From NCBI GenBank assembly GCA_050117315.1, contig JASFMY010000112.1, forward strand, positions 1-24,081: a DNA stretch of 24,081 nucleotides, in the 5' to 3' direction. Positions 14,689 through 22,405 of the stretch are shown here, piece by piece. This DNA comes from JANQIV01 sp050117315 (GTDB taxonomy: Bacteria; Bacteroidota; Ignavibacteria; Ignavibacteriales; Melioribacteraceae). Both the position numbers and the translations under genes were made by a program. The notes beneath the pieces are model-generated. The model was not told the DNA's origin, ran no database searches, and saw only the letters and a program-made list of their open reading frames with translations. Every line of letters begins with the position of its first letter. Position 1 is the stretch's first letter.

Positions 14689-16772
14689 TTAGCAAATTCC
14701 ACCATATCTTTCTTTGCGCTTCTTGCGATAAACATTTCTATTAAAGCCAATATCAATGCCGCTATTAAAAAATATTTCCATAATTCCGAGCCAAAACGCG
14801 ACTGGTAAATTACGGATTTAAAATCACTTTCCGGGTCAATCCAAAAATAATTTTCACCAATATTCTTTTCCTTTAAAAAGTTTTCAACTCCGTCTTCATC
14901 AAAAATTTTTATTTCGGATTCACCTGCATCAATATTAACAACAGCGAAATCTATTAATTCATCACTATTGTAAAATTTATAAATCCCGGTTTGTTTTGTA
15001 CCGGCATACTTATAATAATTTTTATTACCCAACGAGTCAATATTAATAAATTCATTTTCGCCAAAAGGTTTTTCAAGTTTAAGCAGGTTGCTGCTTAAAC
15101 CGGATAACTTAACATCAACCGGCATTCCTGCCAAATAATTGTTTTGACTCGAAGTATTGGATGAAATGTAACCGACGCATTTATTCATCAGAGGTGCAAA
15201 AATTCCTTTTATAGGGAAATCGCTCCATGCTAAATTAGGCGAAATATTAAACACCATTATCTTGCTTCCTGTCTTTTCAAATAAAAAAGGTGAACCGTCA
15301 ATAAGTGATATAATTTTACTCTCTCTTAACTGCGCCGGGAATTTGAAATAATATTTTATTTCGGGTGATTCAATTGCCGACTTATTTTCATCGATGAATA
15401 GACTTGAAAATAGGGGATGGTTCAGATTTATATTTTCAATTGAAGTTGTAACCTCTTTGTTTTCAAACGAACCTACTGCATTAGACGGCTGTGTTATACC
15501 AAGCTCTTTGCAGAAGTTCGAAAAATTAATCACGTTTGAATTAGAGCCCGGCATAATAATAAGCTTTCCGTTTTCTTTTAAGTGATTCAAAAACTCTTCA
15601 TCATTTACAACATTATTAATTCCGATGATAAAGAAAACATCATACCCTGGGAGTTGCAGACGGTTACGGTTTATAGAGTTTGCTGAAGTAACATTAATGC
15701 TATTCCCTGAATTTTTTAACGCCTGCTCTAAAAAGAAAATATCATTTTGATTGTCGTAGAAAATTAACACATTAACCTTTTCCTTAATAAGAATGGAAGT
15801 ATAAGTGGTGTTATCAATTATAATATCGTCATCTTCGAGTTCGGTAGTAACTTCGAGCAAACCTGCCGAGTTTATAGTTGTTTCCAGAATAATTTCTTTT
15901 TGCTGGTTCGGCGATAATGAAAAACTTTTTTGCGAAACCCTTTCCCCGTTGATAAACAAAGACAACGTGGAATTATTAACCGGCTTGCTCCCGTTGTTGA
16001 CAACTAAAGCAGAAAATGAAACCGGTTTGTTTATTTCAAAAATCTGGTTGTTTGTTTTAAGTCCGCTAAGAGTTACGTTACTCAGTTCACCGTCTTCAAA
16101 TGGGACTAAATACAGTTTTGTGTTTTCATCCAACTTCACTTCAGATTTTTCATTGTCCGTTAAATTTTTCAGCCTATTCTCCTGGAAATCGCTCAACACA
16201 TAAATTTCTCTGTTAAATTTTTTTGACTGTCCCAATATTTTCGAAGCAGTAATGAAAGCATTCTCGAGCGATCCGGAGACCGGAAATAATTCAATATCAT
16301 TTAATTCTTTTTTAGCCGGTAGTAACTTTGATGTTGTAAATTGCTGAGCCGGTACGCCAACAGTTATTATGCTTAACTCGTCACCTTCTTCAAATTCGTT
16401 TAATATTTCTTCTGTTATTTTTTTTGCCCGGTTGAAAAAAGAACCTTTGTCAGTAACCACCGACATGCTGTAAGTATTGTCGATAATAAATACTGCAGAA
16501 GTTTTAACAGATGAAGACCCGGCAATATTGAACGAGTCAACGGTAGGTCTTGCAAAAGCCATTACAAGAAAAATTATAATCAATACTCTCAAAAGCAGTA
16601 GAAGCCACTGCTTCAATTTTATGTTTCTAATTTTACTTTTCTGAAGTTCCTTTAGAAACGACAGAGTACTGAACTCAATTTTTTTTAATTTTCTTAAATT
16701 CAAAAAGTGAAGTAGTATCGGAACAGAAGCAGCTAGCAAGCCCAGTAATATTGTGGGATTTAGAAATACCAT
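14685..16772 (-). CDS. BatA/VWA-domain membrane protein (aerotolerance-like)
   Basis: This 695-residue protein opens with the BatA N-terminal double-membrane-segment domain (about 1-80: FLNPTILLGLLAASVPILLHFLNLRK, second helix about 57-76). A von Willebrand A domain follows (about 92-260) with MIDAS-like DNTYSMS. Then come beta-rich extracytoplasmic segments, a Rossmann/GATase-like block (about 335-450) with YDVFFIIG and LIIMPGS, and a C-terminal membrane helix (about 668-686) with a short cytoplasmic tail. This layout is common in Bacteroidota/Chlorobiota proteins annotated as BatA or N-terminal double-transmembrane-domain proteins. Function is poorly known; relatives occur near MoxR ATPase loci, but no MoxR gene is seen here. 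It is joined to its neighbours by TAATG (upstream) and ATGA (downstream) overlaps. Confidence 0.88.
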   Translation of the reverse strand: MVFLNPTILLGLLAASVPILLHFLNLRKLKKIEFSTLSFLKELQKSKIRNIKLKQWLLLLLRVLIIIFLVMAFARPTVDSFNIAGSSSVKTSAVFIIDNTYSMSVVTDKGSFFNRAKKITEEILNEFEEGDELSIITVGVPAQQFTTSKLLPAKKELNDIELFPVSGSLENAFITASKILGQSKKFNREIYVLSDFQENRLKNLTDNEKSEVKLDENTKLYLVPFEDGELSNVTLSGLKTNNQIFEINKPVSFSALVVNNGSKPVNNSTLSLFINGERVSQKSFSLSPNQQKEIILETTINSAGLLEVTTELEDDDIIIDNTTYTSILIKEKVNVLIFYDNQNDIFFLEQALKNSGNSINVTSANSINRNRLQLPGYDVFFIIGINNVVNDEEFLNHLKENGKLIIMPGSNSNVINFSNFCKELGITQPSNAVGSFENKEVTTSIENINLNHPLFSSLFIDENKSAIESPEIKYYFKFPAQLRESKIISLIDGSPFLFEKTGSKIMVFNISPNLAWSDFPIKGIFAPLMNKCVGYISSNTSSQNNYLAGMPVDVKLSGLSSNLLKLEKPFGENEFINIDSLGNKNYYKYAGTKQTGIYKFYNSDELIDFAVVNIDAGESEIKIFDEDGVENFLKEKNIGENYFWIDPESDFKSVIYQSRFGSELWKYFLIAALILALIEMFIARSAKKDMVEFAK

Positions 16773-17890
16773 TAATTAAAACTTTTCTCCAGCATTTTAT
16801 TGTAATGATTTATTAACAACGAAGTGTGAATATCCGATGTAAATTTTTCCAAAACTCTTTTCCTTCCTTTCTCAGCCAATTCCTTTCTTTTAACGGGTGA
16901 ACCGATTAAATGTTCCATTTTACAGGCAAGGTCTTCGGCGTTTTTATTTTGAAAGTATAACGATGTTTCGTTATCAATTGCAATATCTAAAATACCATCC
17001 GAGTTTGAACAGATAGTTGCAGTTTCCATTGCCATTGCCTCAATCAGTGCAAGCCCAAATGCCTCAGCGTGGGATGGAAAAACAAAAATATCAAGAGAAA
17101 CCAGCACATCATTTGTATCCTTTCTGAATCCGGTAAAAATTATTTTTCTATTCAATTTTTTATCGGCAACCATCTTTTTGATTTGATTAGTATATTCTTC
17201 TTCGTTTTTACTTGGCTCACCGACGATTAAAAATTTTATTTCCGGATATCTTTTTGAAACTACTTCTGCAGCATTTATAAATTCTTCGTGTCCTTTGCCC
17301 GGCGTGAATCTTGCCATCATCCCGATTAATAATTCATCACCAATATTATATTCTTTTCTAATTTTATTTTTATCACTTTTGATTGGATCAAATTTTCTGA
17401 CATCAATTCCGTTCAGCAGCAACTCAACTTTACTTTCATTAACAGGGCAGGTATCAACTAAATTTTTTTTGATGACTGTACTTATTGCGAAGATTTTATT
17501 TACTCTATTGTAAAGCCGTTTGTGAAGAAAATCTTTTTTAACAATAAACGAACCCACATGTTTTGTAAGGCATAAGACGGTTTGTGAAGAAATTATTTTT
17601 AACGCTGGTACCAAAATCCATAAATCCTTTGACAGGTGCGAATGAATTATGTCGTAACCGTTCCTTAGTATTTTCGAAGTTTTTAATATTGCTTTTATAT
17701 TAAAGTAGCCTGCTGAATCTACAGTATGAACCTTGAAATTATTTGCTACAGACTCATTAAATATCCTGCTGCCTTTTACACATAAAATCTCTGCATTAAT
17801 ATTTTTATTCAACAATAAATTCATTGTTGTTATTGCATACATTTCCAAACCGCCCCAGCTACGGGAAAGGCAGGTAATCAAAACTTTCAT
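16772..17890 (-). CDS. Glycosyltransferase family 4
   Basis: This 372-residue protein has the GT-B fold. The N-terminal acceptor domain begins MKVLITCLSRSWGGLEMYA, with the Gly-Gly loop. The C-terminal donor domain carries GMMARFTPGKGHEEFI (190-204), the VGEPSK loop and the E-x7-E motif E276/E284 (AEAFGLALIEA). It transfers a sugar from a nucleotide-sugar donor to a lipid, glycan or protein acceptor at the cytoplasmic membrane face; the sugar cannot be read. A single glycosyltransferase placed between a SpoIID-like and a VWA gene, with a 4-nt overlap upstream (ATGA) and a 1-nt overlap downstream (TAATG), suggests a cell-envelope role rather than a capsule cluster. Confidence 0.92.
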   Translation of the reverse strand: MKVLITCLSRSWGGLEMYAITTMNLLLNKNINAEILCVKGSRIFNESVANNFKVHTVDSAGYFNIKAILKTSKILRNGYDIIHSHLSKDLWILVPALKIISSQTVLCLTKHVGSFIVKKDFLHKRLYNRVNKIFAISTVIKKNLVDTCPVNESKVELLLNGIDVRKFDPIKSDKNKIRKEYNIGDELLIGMMARFTPGKGHEEFINAAEVVSKRYPEIKFLIVGEPSKNEEEYTNQIKKMVADKKLNRKIIFTGFRKDTNDVLVSLDIFVFPSHAEAFGLALIEAMAMETATICSNSDGILDIAIDNETSLYFQNKNAEDLACKMEHLIGSPVKRKELAEKGRKRVLEKFTSDIHTSLLINHYNKMLEKSFN

Positions 17891-19218
17891 TGGTAAATTC
17901 TCTTAAGGCTTGCTGATTTGAAGTAATGCATTAATATTTCGTCAAAGCGGTAGCCGATTTCACTCATTACGGCGGCACCTATCTGGCAAAGCCCTACCCC
18001 GTGTCCCCAGCCTGCGCCTGTAATTTTAAATCGTTGCGGGATTTCATTTTTAACATCTAATTTATCTACAATAAAAGCAGAACTGTATAAATGCTTCTCC
18101 GCAAGAACTCTTCTTATTTCGAGTTCTTTACCGATTATCATTTCTTTCTGGGTACCGACAATTTTTAGTTTTATAATCCTCCCCGACTCTCCTCTTTCTA
18201 CCGGAATTAAATCTTTGATTAAACCGAAATCAAAACCGGTTTTTGTATTTATGAAACTGCCGATTTCTTCCTGCGAATATTCAACTTTCCACCTGTAAAA
18301 ATCCTGAGTCTCGAGGTCAAAGTCCTGCAAGACCTGTTTTAAAATATTTTCGTCGGATGTATTACAGAACGCCGGCAAATCTGTTTCAAGCCAATTGGAG
18401 AAAACATCTGAATCTTTCAAATTAATTGTATCAATATCAGGCTGGTATTTATAATCATAAATTGATTGCAGGTAAGGGATTTCTTTGGGTTCCCATACAT
18501 TTTGGAAAGATTCACTGACACCGCCGCAGCATTTTGAATAACGTGCATCACAAACGGAATCTTCGTAATAAAGAACTATTCCCCGTGTATCAAGAACTGC
18601 TTCTATCGCATTTTCGTTTTGGATTTTTGCAATACCCTGGTACCTTTGACAATGGTCGTCCGAGCACACATCAAAATTTTTATGGTCCTCCCTGTTGTAC
18701 CATTTTATTATTTCATTTTCTGAAATAATTTGCTCGCTGTTTTTATCTTCAATATTATTTTTATCCTGCTGTATCTGGGCAAGCAGCCAGCTTCTTGAAA
18801 TTATGGCATGTGCTTTAAGCAGTTCCGAATTTGAATTTGCACTCATCTCCGATGAGATAACACTGCTTAAATATTCTTCGAGATGTATAATATTTATTGC
18901 CGCAAGTTTATCATCTTCTATTATTATTTTTAAATTACCTTTAAATTCCTGGTCTTCGTTTCTTTCCCAGTGAAAATTAATTCCTATTACAACATTTTTA
19001 AGAATAAAGCTTGTCCCTGAGTCTAGCGAATCGAAAATCAGCTCATTATCAAATTCTTTTTGAAACCGGTTATTTTTTAAAACAATTTTTCCATCTGTTA
19101 ATTCAGCGGAGAACTCCCCCCTCAAACTAAGTGAGTTATTAATCAAGTACTCTCCTTTTAGGCGAAATTCAATTTTAGGAGAGTATAGTATTCCTACGTG
19201 AATATGGGGTTCTTGCAC
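17887..19218 (-). CDS. SpoIID/LytB-domain protein
   Basis: A 443-residue protein starting with GTG at 19218. It has no signal peptide, as is also common in the Bacteroidota members of this family. The SpoIID domain covers about 130-440: EEYLSSVISSEMSANSNSELLKAHAIISRSWLLAQ, DVCSDDHCQRYQGI, RYSKCCGGVSESFQNVWEPKEIPYLQSI and the C-terminal GAGWGHGVGLCQIGAA. The catalytic Glu of the SEM motif and the GWGHGVG loop are intact. SpoIID from endospore formers is a lytic transglycosylase acting on denuded glycan strands; outside sporulators the domain occurs in amidase enhancers. Six or more Cys residues cluster in otherwise conserved loops, which is unusual. It is the first gene of the five-gene unit and overlaps the glycosyltransferase gene by 4 nt. 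Confidence 0.88.
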   Translation of the reverse strand: MQEPHIHVGILYSPKIEFRLKGEYLINNSLSLRGEFSAELTDGKIVLKNNRFQKEFDNELIFDSLDSGTSFILKNVVIGINFHWERNEDQEFKGNLKIIIEDDKLAAINIIHLEEYLSSVISSEMSANSNSELLKAHAIISRSWLLAQIQQDKNNIEDKNSEQIISENEIIKWYNREDHKNFDVCSDDHCQRYQGIAKIQNENAIEAVLDTRGIVLYYEDSVCDARYSKCCGGVSESFQNVWEPKEIPYLQSIYDYKYQPDIDTINLKDSDVFSNWLETDLPAFCNTSDENILKQVLQDFDLETQDFYRWKVEYSQEEIGSFINTKTGFDFGLIKDLIPVERGESGRIIKLKIVGTQKEMIIGKELEIRRVLAEKHLYSSAFIVDKLDVKNEIPQRFKITGAGWGHGVGLCQIGAAVMSEIGYRFDEILMHYFKSASLKRIYQ

Positions 19219-19348
19219 TTTAAAAAGTCTATTAAAAAATATTTATTGAATCTAATTTGATAAAAAATCTTGCTTTATGACAGGATTAAATTCTAGGAAC
19301 CGGGAATGCGCTAAGTTTTCTTTTTGATTCGAAAGAAACGTATATATT

Positions 19349-19355
19349 GTTGGGT
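19349..19355 (+). repeat. GTTRRRY-type core motif after the hydrolase gene
   Basis: GTTGGGT fits the integron core-site consensus GTTRRRY. Read on the gene strand it is ACCCAAC, followed by AATATATACG, 7 nt after the hydrolase stop. No convincing partner arm was found in 19219-19348, so taken alone it is weak. It gains weight from similar motifs after the other genes of this block. Confidence 0.3.
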
Positions 19356-19362
19356 GCAGTTA

Positions 19363-20397
19363 TTATTCTTCTTTGGTTGAGTTTATAGTTATAAAAATTT
19401 CTTTGGCAATCGTATCAATCAAATTCGGAGGGATGTCATGTCCCATATTTTCAATCCATTTCGTTCTTGCACAAGGTAAGATATCCGCCATTTTTTTACT
19501 ATGATCAATAGGAATAAAAGGGTCATTCAGTCCATGCATTATCAGAACAGGCATTTTTAAACACTTCAATTTTTCATATCGTGAGCCTGAACGATAAGTT
19601 GCTTCGTGATGTTGACTTGAAGCATTTGGATTATATCCTCTTCGTTTTTTCAGATTGTAGAGAACCTGTTTTGCTGTTTCTTCTACATTTATATTATATT
19701 TTGCATTTCCCTGAAGAATTACTCTTGATGATAAGTGTAATTTTATTGTATTCTTATCACTTGGAATTATCCCATATCTAATACTTGTTTTGACTAATTC
19801 AAATACTATTTTAGTTGAAATAGGAGGCAATTTATTATCTAAAATATCTCCCGATGACATTAATGAAGTCAAAGAATTTGACCTCTCCGGAAAATTAATG
19901 GCAAATTCTTGAGCAACCATTCCTCCCATTGATATTCCAAGTAAATTAGCTTTCTTAATCTTCAGAGAATCCAGAATAATAACAGCGTCATGTGCCAAAT
20001 CTTTTAGGGAATAAGGTTGTTCTTCCCAATTTTCAATCCAATCGGATAGTCCTGTACCCCTATAGTCGAACCTAATTATTTGATATCCCGAATTAACCAA
20101 TTTATTTATAAATGTTTGAGGCCATCCTAATGCGTCATTCGAGATACCCATGAATAATAATATTGCCCCTTTGTTTGTATCAGGGGACGAGATCGATTCA
20201 TACCAAATGTTTATGTTCTCATTTGTTATGTATCCCGATTTCCCTTTTACAAATTCGGGGATTTCCGAATTTAAGACATTTTCAATTATAGCATCGCTAT
20301 TATCCGGTAATTTTGGAACTGAAAGATAGATGTATGATATACATCCAATAACAAGTGTAAATATTACAATGCCTATTATCTTAAATGTTTTTTTCAT
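19363..20397 (-). CDS. Membrane-anchored alpha/beta hydrolase
   Basis: This 344-residue protein has an N-terminal membrane anchor or signal segment (about 5-26), then an alpha/beta hydrolase fold. The nucleophile elbow is GISMGGM (about 154-160), the acid is Asp in HGLNDPF and the catalytic His is in ENMGHDIPP near the C-terminus. FDYRGTGLSDW is the usual HG-strand region. All three triad residues are present, so it is probably an active esterase, lipase or related hydrolase of unknown substrate. It is the last gene of the accessory block. It is followed by a GTTGGGT core-like motif at 19349-19355 and preceded by a 125-bp dyad, the arrangement expected of a gene cassette. Confidence 0.85.
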   Translation of the reverse strand: MKKTFKIIGIVIFTLVIGCISYIYLSVPKLPDNSDAIIENVLNSEIPEFVKGKSGYITNENINIWYESISSPDTNKGAILLFMGISNDALGWPQTFINKLVNSGYQIIRFDYRGTGLSDWIENWEEQPYSLKDLAHDAVIILDSLKIKKANLLGISMGGMVAQEFAINFPERSNSLTSLMSSGDILDNKLPPISTKIVFELVKTSIRYGIIPSDKNTIKLHLSSRVILQGNAKYNINVEETAKQVLYNLKKRRGYNPNASSQHHEATYRSGSRYEKLKCLKMPVLIMHGLNDPFIPIDHSKKMADILPCARTKWIENMGHDIPPNLIDTIAKEIFITINSTKEE

Positions 20398-20428
20398 TAT
20401 TAGTAATTTCTCAGTTTAAATTCATTGT

Positions 20429-20553
20429 ACACAACGTTTGACGTTATGGCAAGTTAGGAGTTACGGATTGCTTTACTATCCGACGAGACAAAAGCCTGGA
20501 GCGAGCTACAATGCTTAAATTTACTATTTTCACCGCCGTTTGTTACGTTGTGT
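20429..20553. repeat. attC-like dyad of 125 bp
   Basis: ACACAACGT (20429-20437) and ACGTTGTGT (20545-20553) form perfect 9-bp outer arms. Just inside, the gene strand reads TAACAAACGGCGG at one end and CCTAACTTGCCATAACG at the other, giving further partial pairing (GCC/GGC). The centre is only weakly paired. Size, placement directly between a stop codon and the next start, and the outer imperfect GTTRRRY/RYYYAAC-like cores resemble an integron attC site or the related recombination sites of Bacteroidota cassette arrays. The core GTTGTGT deviates from strict GTTRRRY. Confidence 0.45.
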
Positions 20554-20565
20554 GGTGGGCGTAGT

Positions 20566-21015
20566 TTATTTTGTTTTATACCAATATTTCTCTCCTTTTT
20601 CAAATTCTTCAATTCCCTTTTTCTTTATAATCCTTAAATTTTTTAGATGTGCAACGCCATGATTTTTAGATAGAAAATTCAATTTTTCACAATTTTCAAA
20701 TTCTAAACATTCCCAACATCCTGTTAATTTATTTTTAGTCACACATTTTTTAATCTTACATGTCGGATTTCCGCCGCCGTCTCTACAAGTTTTATTGCAT
20801 CTCATTTTAACCATTGCTCCAAGAACAAGGTAACAATCATTATATTTTTGATACACCTTAAAAAATGGATACTCTGATAATAATTCTGCAGTTTTGTCGA
20901 ACTTGTAGTTTCTAAGTTCCTTTCTTAAATCTCTAGCTAAGTCAGCAATTATTCCCGTATGATTTGGACATTCACCACAATAAAGTCCGCAATATGCAAC
21001 ATCATTTTTACTTAT
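20566..21015 (-). CDS. DUF3795 Cys-rich protein, apparent AUA start
   Basis: Reading from 21015 gives a 149-residue frame: SKNDVAYCGLYCGECPNH near the N-terminus, then CNKTCRDGGG, CKIKKC and TGCWECLEFENCEKL. The YCGLYCGECP opening and three later Cys pairs are the signature of DUF3795, a family of small, probably metal-binding proteins of unknown role. No ATG, GTG or TTG precedes the conserved opening in this frame; an in-frame TGA lies only five codons upstream. The codon where a start is expected is ATA (21015-21013), right after a strong GGAGGTGGAGGG ribosome-binding site. It overlaps the upstream gene's TAA as ATAA, where coupled genes usually have ATGA. Either this is a single-base start-loss pseudogene or AUA is used inefficiently. 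A GTG at 20856 would start only after the Cys-rich opening. Confidence 0.8.
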   Translation of the reverse strand: MSKNDVAYCGLYCGECPNHTGIIADLARDLRKELRNYKFDKTAELLSEYPFFKVYQKYNDCYLVLGAMVKMRCNKTCRDGGGNPTCKIKKCVTKNKLTGCWECLEFENCEKLNFLSKNHGVAHLKNLRIIKKKGIEEFEKGEKYWYKTK

Positions 21016-21482
21016 CCCTCCACCTCCTCAATCACCTTGAATTTTGTAAAAAAGAATCCTAGAAGTGTCCCAAAAATCACTAAGCTTAGAAACGTGTTGA
21101 CCAATTGAATAATAATCAAAGGAGTGGGATAATTAATTGTCATCCATTGATTAAATGCCTCTGGAACAGATTTTATCATCCCGATTATCAATCCGAAAAC
21201 GAATCCTTTTATCCATCCTTTTCCCGGTAGACACAAATAGCAATATTTAAAAAGTATTATCCAAAATATCATTAGCAATATCCCAAAAATCATTGTGATA
21301 AATATCCAATTACCCAATCCGCCTACAAAATCAAACGTTTTAATCGAACTATGTCCTTCAAACCGTTTATTAATCTCCGCAACAATTGGATTCATATAAA
21401 ATACGTTTCCAATTATCATCTGAATGACAATAACAATTGTCCCCCACAAAAATGCTTTTTTAGTATTAAATCGTGTTTTCAT
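21012..21482 (-). CDS. Small four-helix membrane protein, unknown function
   Basis: This 156-residue protein has four hydrophobic segments (about 10-30, 55-78, 88-107, 122-146), a positively charged N-terminus (MKTRFNTKK) and short loops. One conserved-looking loop has GKGWIKGFVFGLIIGMIKSVPEAFNQW, a Gly-rich helix packing motif. I do not recognise a named family. It is translationally coupled to the DUF3795 gene, and its last codons contain that gene's ribosome-binding site. The pair forms one unit bounded by dyad sequences on both sides. Confidence 0.75.
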   Translation of the reverse strand: MKTRFNTKKAFLWGTIVIVIQMIIGNVFYMNPIVAEINKRFEGHSSIKTFDFVGGLGNWIFITMIFGILLMIFWIILFKYCYLCLPGKGWIKGFVFGLIIGMIKSVPEAFNQWMTINYPTPLIIIQLVNTFLSLVIFGTLLGFFFTKFKVIEEVEG

Positions 21483-21498
21483 TTTATATTGGTCTAGT

Positions 21499-21563
21499 GT
21501 TGTGTCTAATTGTTTAACTGTTATTTAAATTACGCCCAACGGGAAGTATATACAGTGTTGGCA
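21499..21563. repeat. Core-motif cluster between the VapC-like and membrane protein genes
   Basis: The 83-nt gap contains GTTGTGT (21499-21505), GCCCAAC (21534-21540, reverse complement GTTGGGC, an exact GTTRRRY) and GTTGGCA (21557-21563). GCCCAAC and GTTGGCA face each other as an imperfect dyad about 30 bp long, with a TATATAC centre. The layout is shorter than a classical attC but similar in motif content to the element at 20429-20553. Confidence 0.35.
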
Positions 21564-21570
21564 ACTGGCC

Positions 21571-21987
21571 TTATTCAATAGTTCCAATAAATTGTTTAGC
21601 CGTCATTGTCGGTAGCTTTGAATTTTTAAAATCTTTTAGATTTCTGGTAATAATCAATTCTTGTCCGTTTTCAATTGCTGTAAAATATTGAAGTCCATCT
21701 TCAAAATCAGAGAAAGTCTCATCATTCAAAGCCAATCCAACGATCTTATCATCCACTGATAATATTTTTACTATCAATCTAAGTTTTCTTAATATTGATT
21801 TGGCTTTATTGGAATCCATTTGTCGCAATAATGCATAACTAGTATTAGCAATTGTTAAAGATGATACGGTTAATTCGATTTGCTTTTTGTCCGCAAGTGA
21901 AAATAGAGTTGCTGCTTCTTCAAAAAATGGTTCTCTCCGTGATAATAAATCAATCACAATATTTGTATCGACGAATAGTTTTTTCAT
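21571..21987 (-). CDS. PIN-domain toxin (VapC-like)
   Basis: This 138-residue PIN-domain protein opens with KLFVDTNIVIDLLSRREPFFEEA (D7, N9, D13) and has SSLTIANTSYAL (about 42-53), then FSDFEDGLQYFTA (D94, D97) and ITRNLKDF (D119). These are the acidic residues that bind Mg2+ in VapC-type RNases; the usual Glu of the second motif is replaced by small polar residues, as in one Bacteroidota subgroup. The toxin would cut tRNA or other RNA when freed from its antitoxin. The start overlaps the antitoxin gene by 4 nt (ATGA), the standard antitoxin-first order. Confidence 0.92.
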   Translation of the reverse strand: MKKLFVDTNIVIDLLSRREPFFEEAATLFSLADKKQIELTVSSLTIANTSYALLRQMDSNKAKSILRKLRLIVKILSVDDKIVGLALNDETFSDFEDGLQYFTAIENGQELIITRNLKDFKNSKLPTMTAKQFIGTIE

Positions 21988-22238
21988 TTATACTTTTTTT
22001 CTAAATAATCACGATACTCTTTTTTGTAATCAAAGTCAGCAGGCAAATCAATCACACCACTCAAACTCTCAACAAGTGGAGTTATTGAAATCTTTTTCTC
22101 CTCTTCTTTTTGTTGTTTAGTTATGCTATCAAGATAAGATTCAATCATTTTTGAAAGGCTAATCTTATGATTACGAGCATATATTTTAGCTCTCTCGATA
22201 ACATTATCATTTAATCTTAATGTTAATTTAGTATCCAT
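21984..22238 (-). CDS. DUF6364-type antitoxin
   Basis: The product is 84 residues from the ATG at 22238 (MDTKLTLRLNDNVIERAKIYARNHKISLSKMIESYL). The first 45 residues form a ribbon-helix-helix-like DNA-binding domain. The rest (ITPLVESLSGVIDLPADFDYKKEYRDYLEKKYK) is the toxin-binding tail typical of antitoxins paired with this PIN subgroup. The frame extends to 22271, but that extension overlaps an excellent promoter, so the shorter start is preferred. It probably represses its own promoter, as such antitoxins do; the palindrome CTAACGTTAG at 22315-22324 is one possible operator, though rather far upstream. Confidence 0.9.
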   Translation of the reverse strand: MDTKLTLRLNDNVIERAKIYARNHKISLSKMIESYLDSITKQQKEEEKKISITPLVESLSGVIDLPADFDYKKEYRDYLEKKYK

Positions 22239-22259
22239 AATCTTTAAATTAATTACGTG

Positions 22260-22290
22260 CAAACATAACAACTCAATACGTCATTTGCAA
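22260..22290 (-). promoter_or_regulatory. Promoter of the toxin-antitoxin operon
   Basis: On the minus strand TTG (22290-22288) is followed after exactly 20 nt by TATGTTTG (22267-22260), a full match to TTG-N20-TAnnTTTG. The -7 box lies 21 nt before the antitoxin ATG at 22238. It decides the start codon and shows that this unit carries its own promoter. Confidence 0.75.
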
Positions 22291-22333
22291 GATTTTGGTT
22301 TCTCTGGCTTGTTGCTAACGTTAGTATATAATC

Positions 22334-22372
22334 ATTGTTTTTATACTGCTGAAATGAGGGTATAAAAACAAT
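22334..22372. repeat. Perfect 13-bp inverted repeat beside the recombinase remnant
   Basis: ATTGTTTTTATAC (22334-22346) pairs perfectly with GTATAAAAACAAT (22360-22372) around a 13-nt loop. It lies 34 nt beyond the recombinase stop and 10 nt from the palindrome CTAACGTTAG (22315-22324). It could be a weak AT-rich terminator for the recombinase frame or a recombination hairpin; there is no GC core and no long U tract, so the terminator reading is not strong. Confidence 0.5.
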
Positions 22373-22405
22373 TGTTTATATTTTTAATTTATGAAAAGTC
22401 TTGAT

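Noticed and set aside
15805..16203. 132-codon Ser-rich plus-strand frame
   Set aside because: Antisense to the VWA protein; Ser runs come from the complement of Asp/Glu-rich codons, a typical shadow.
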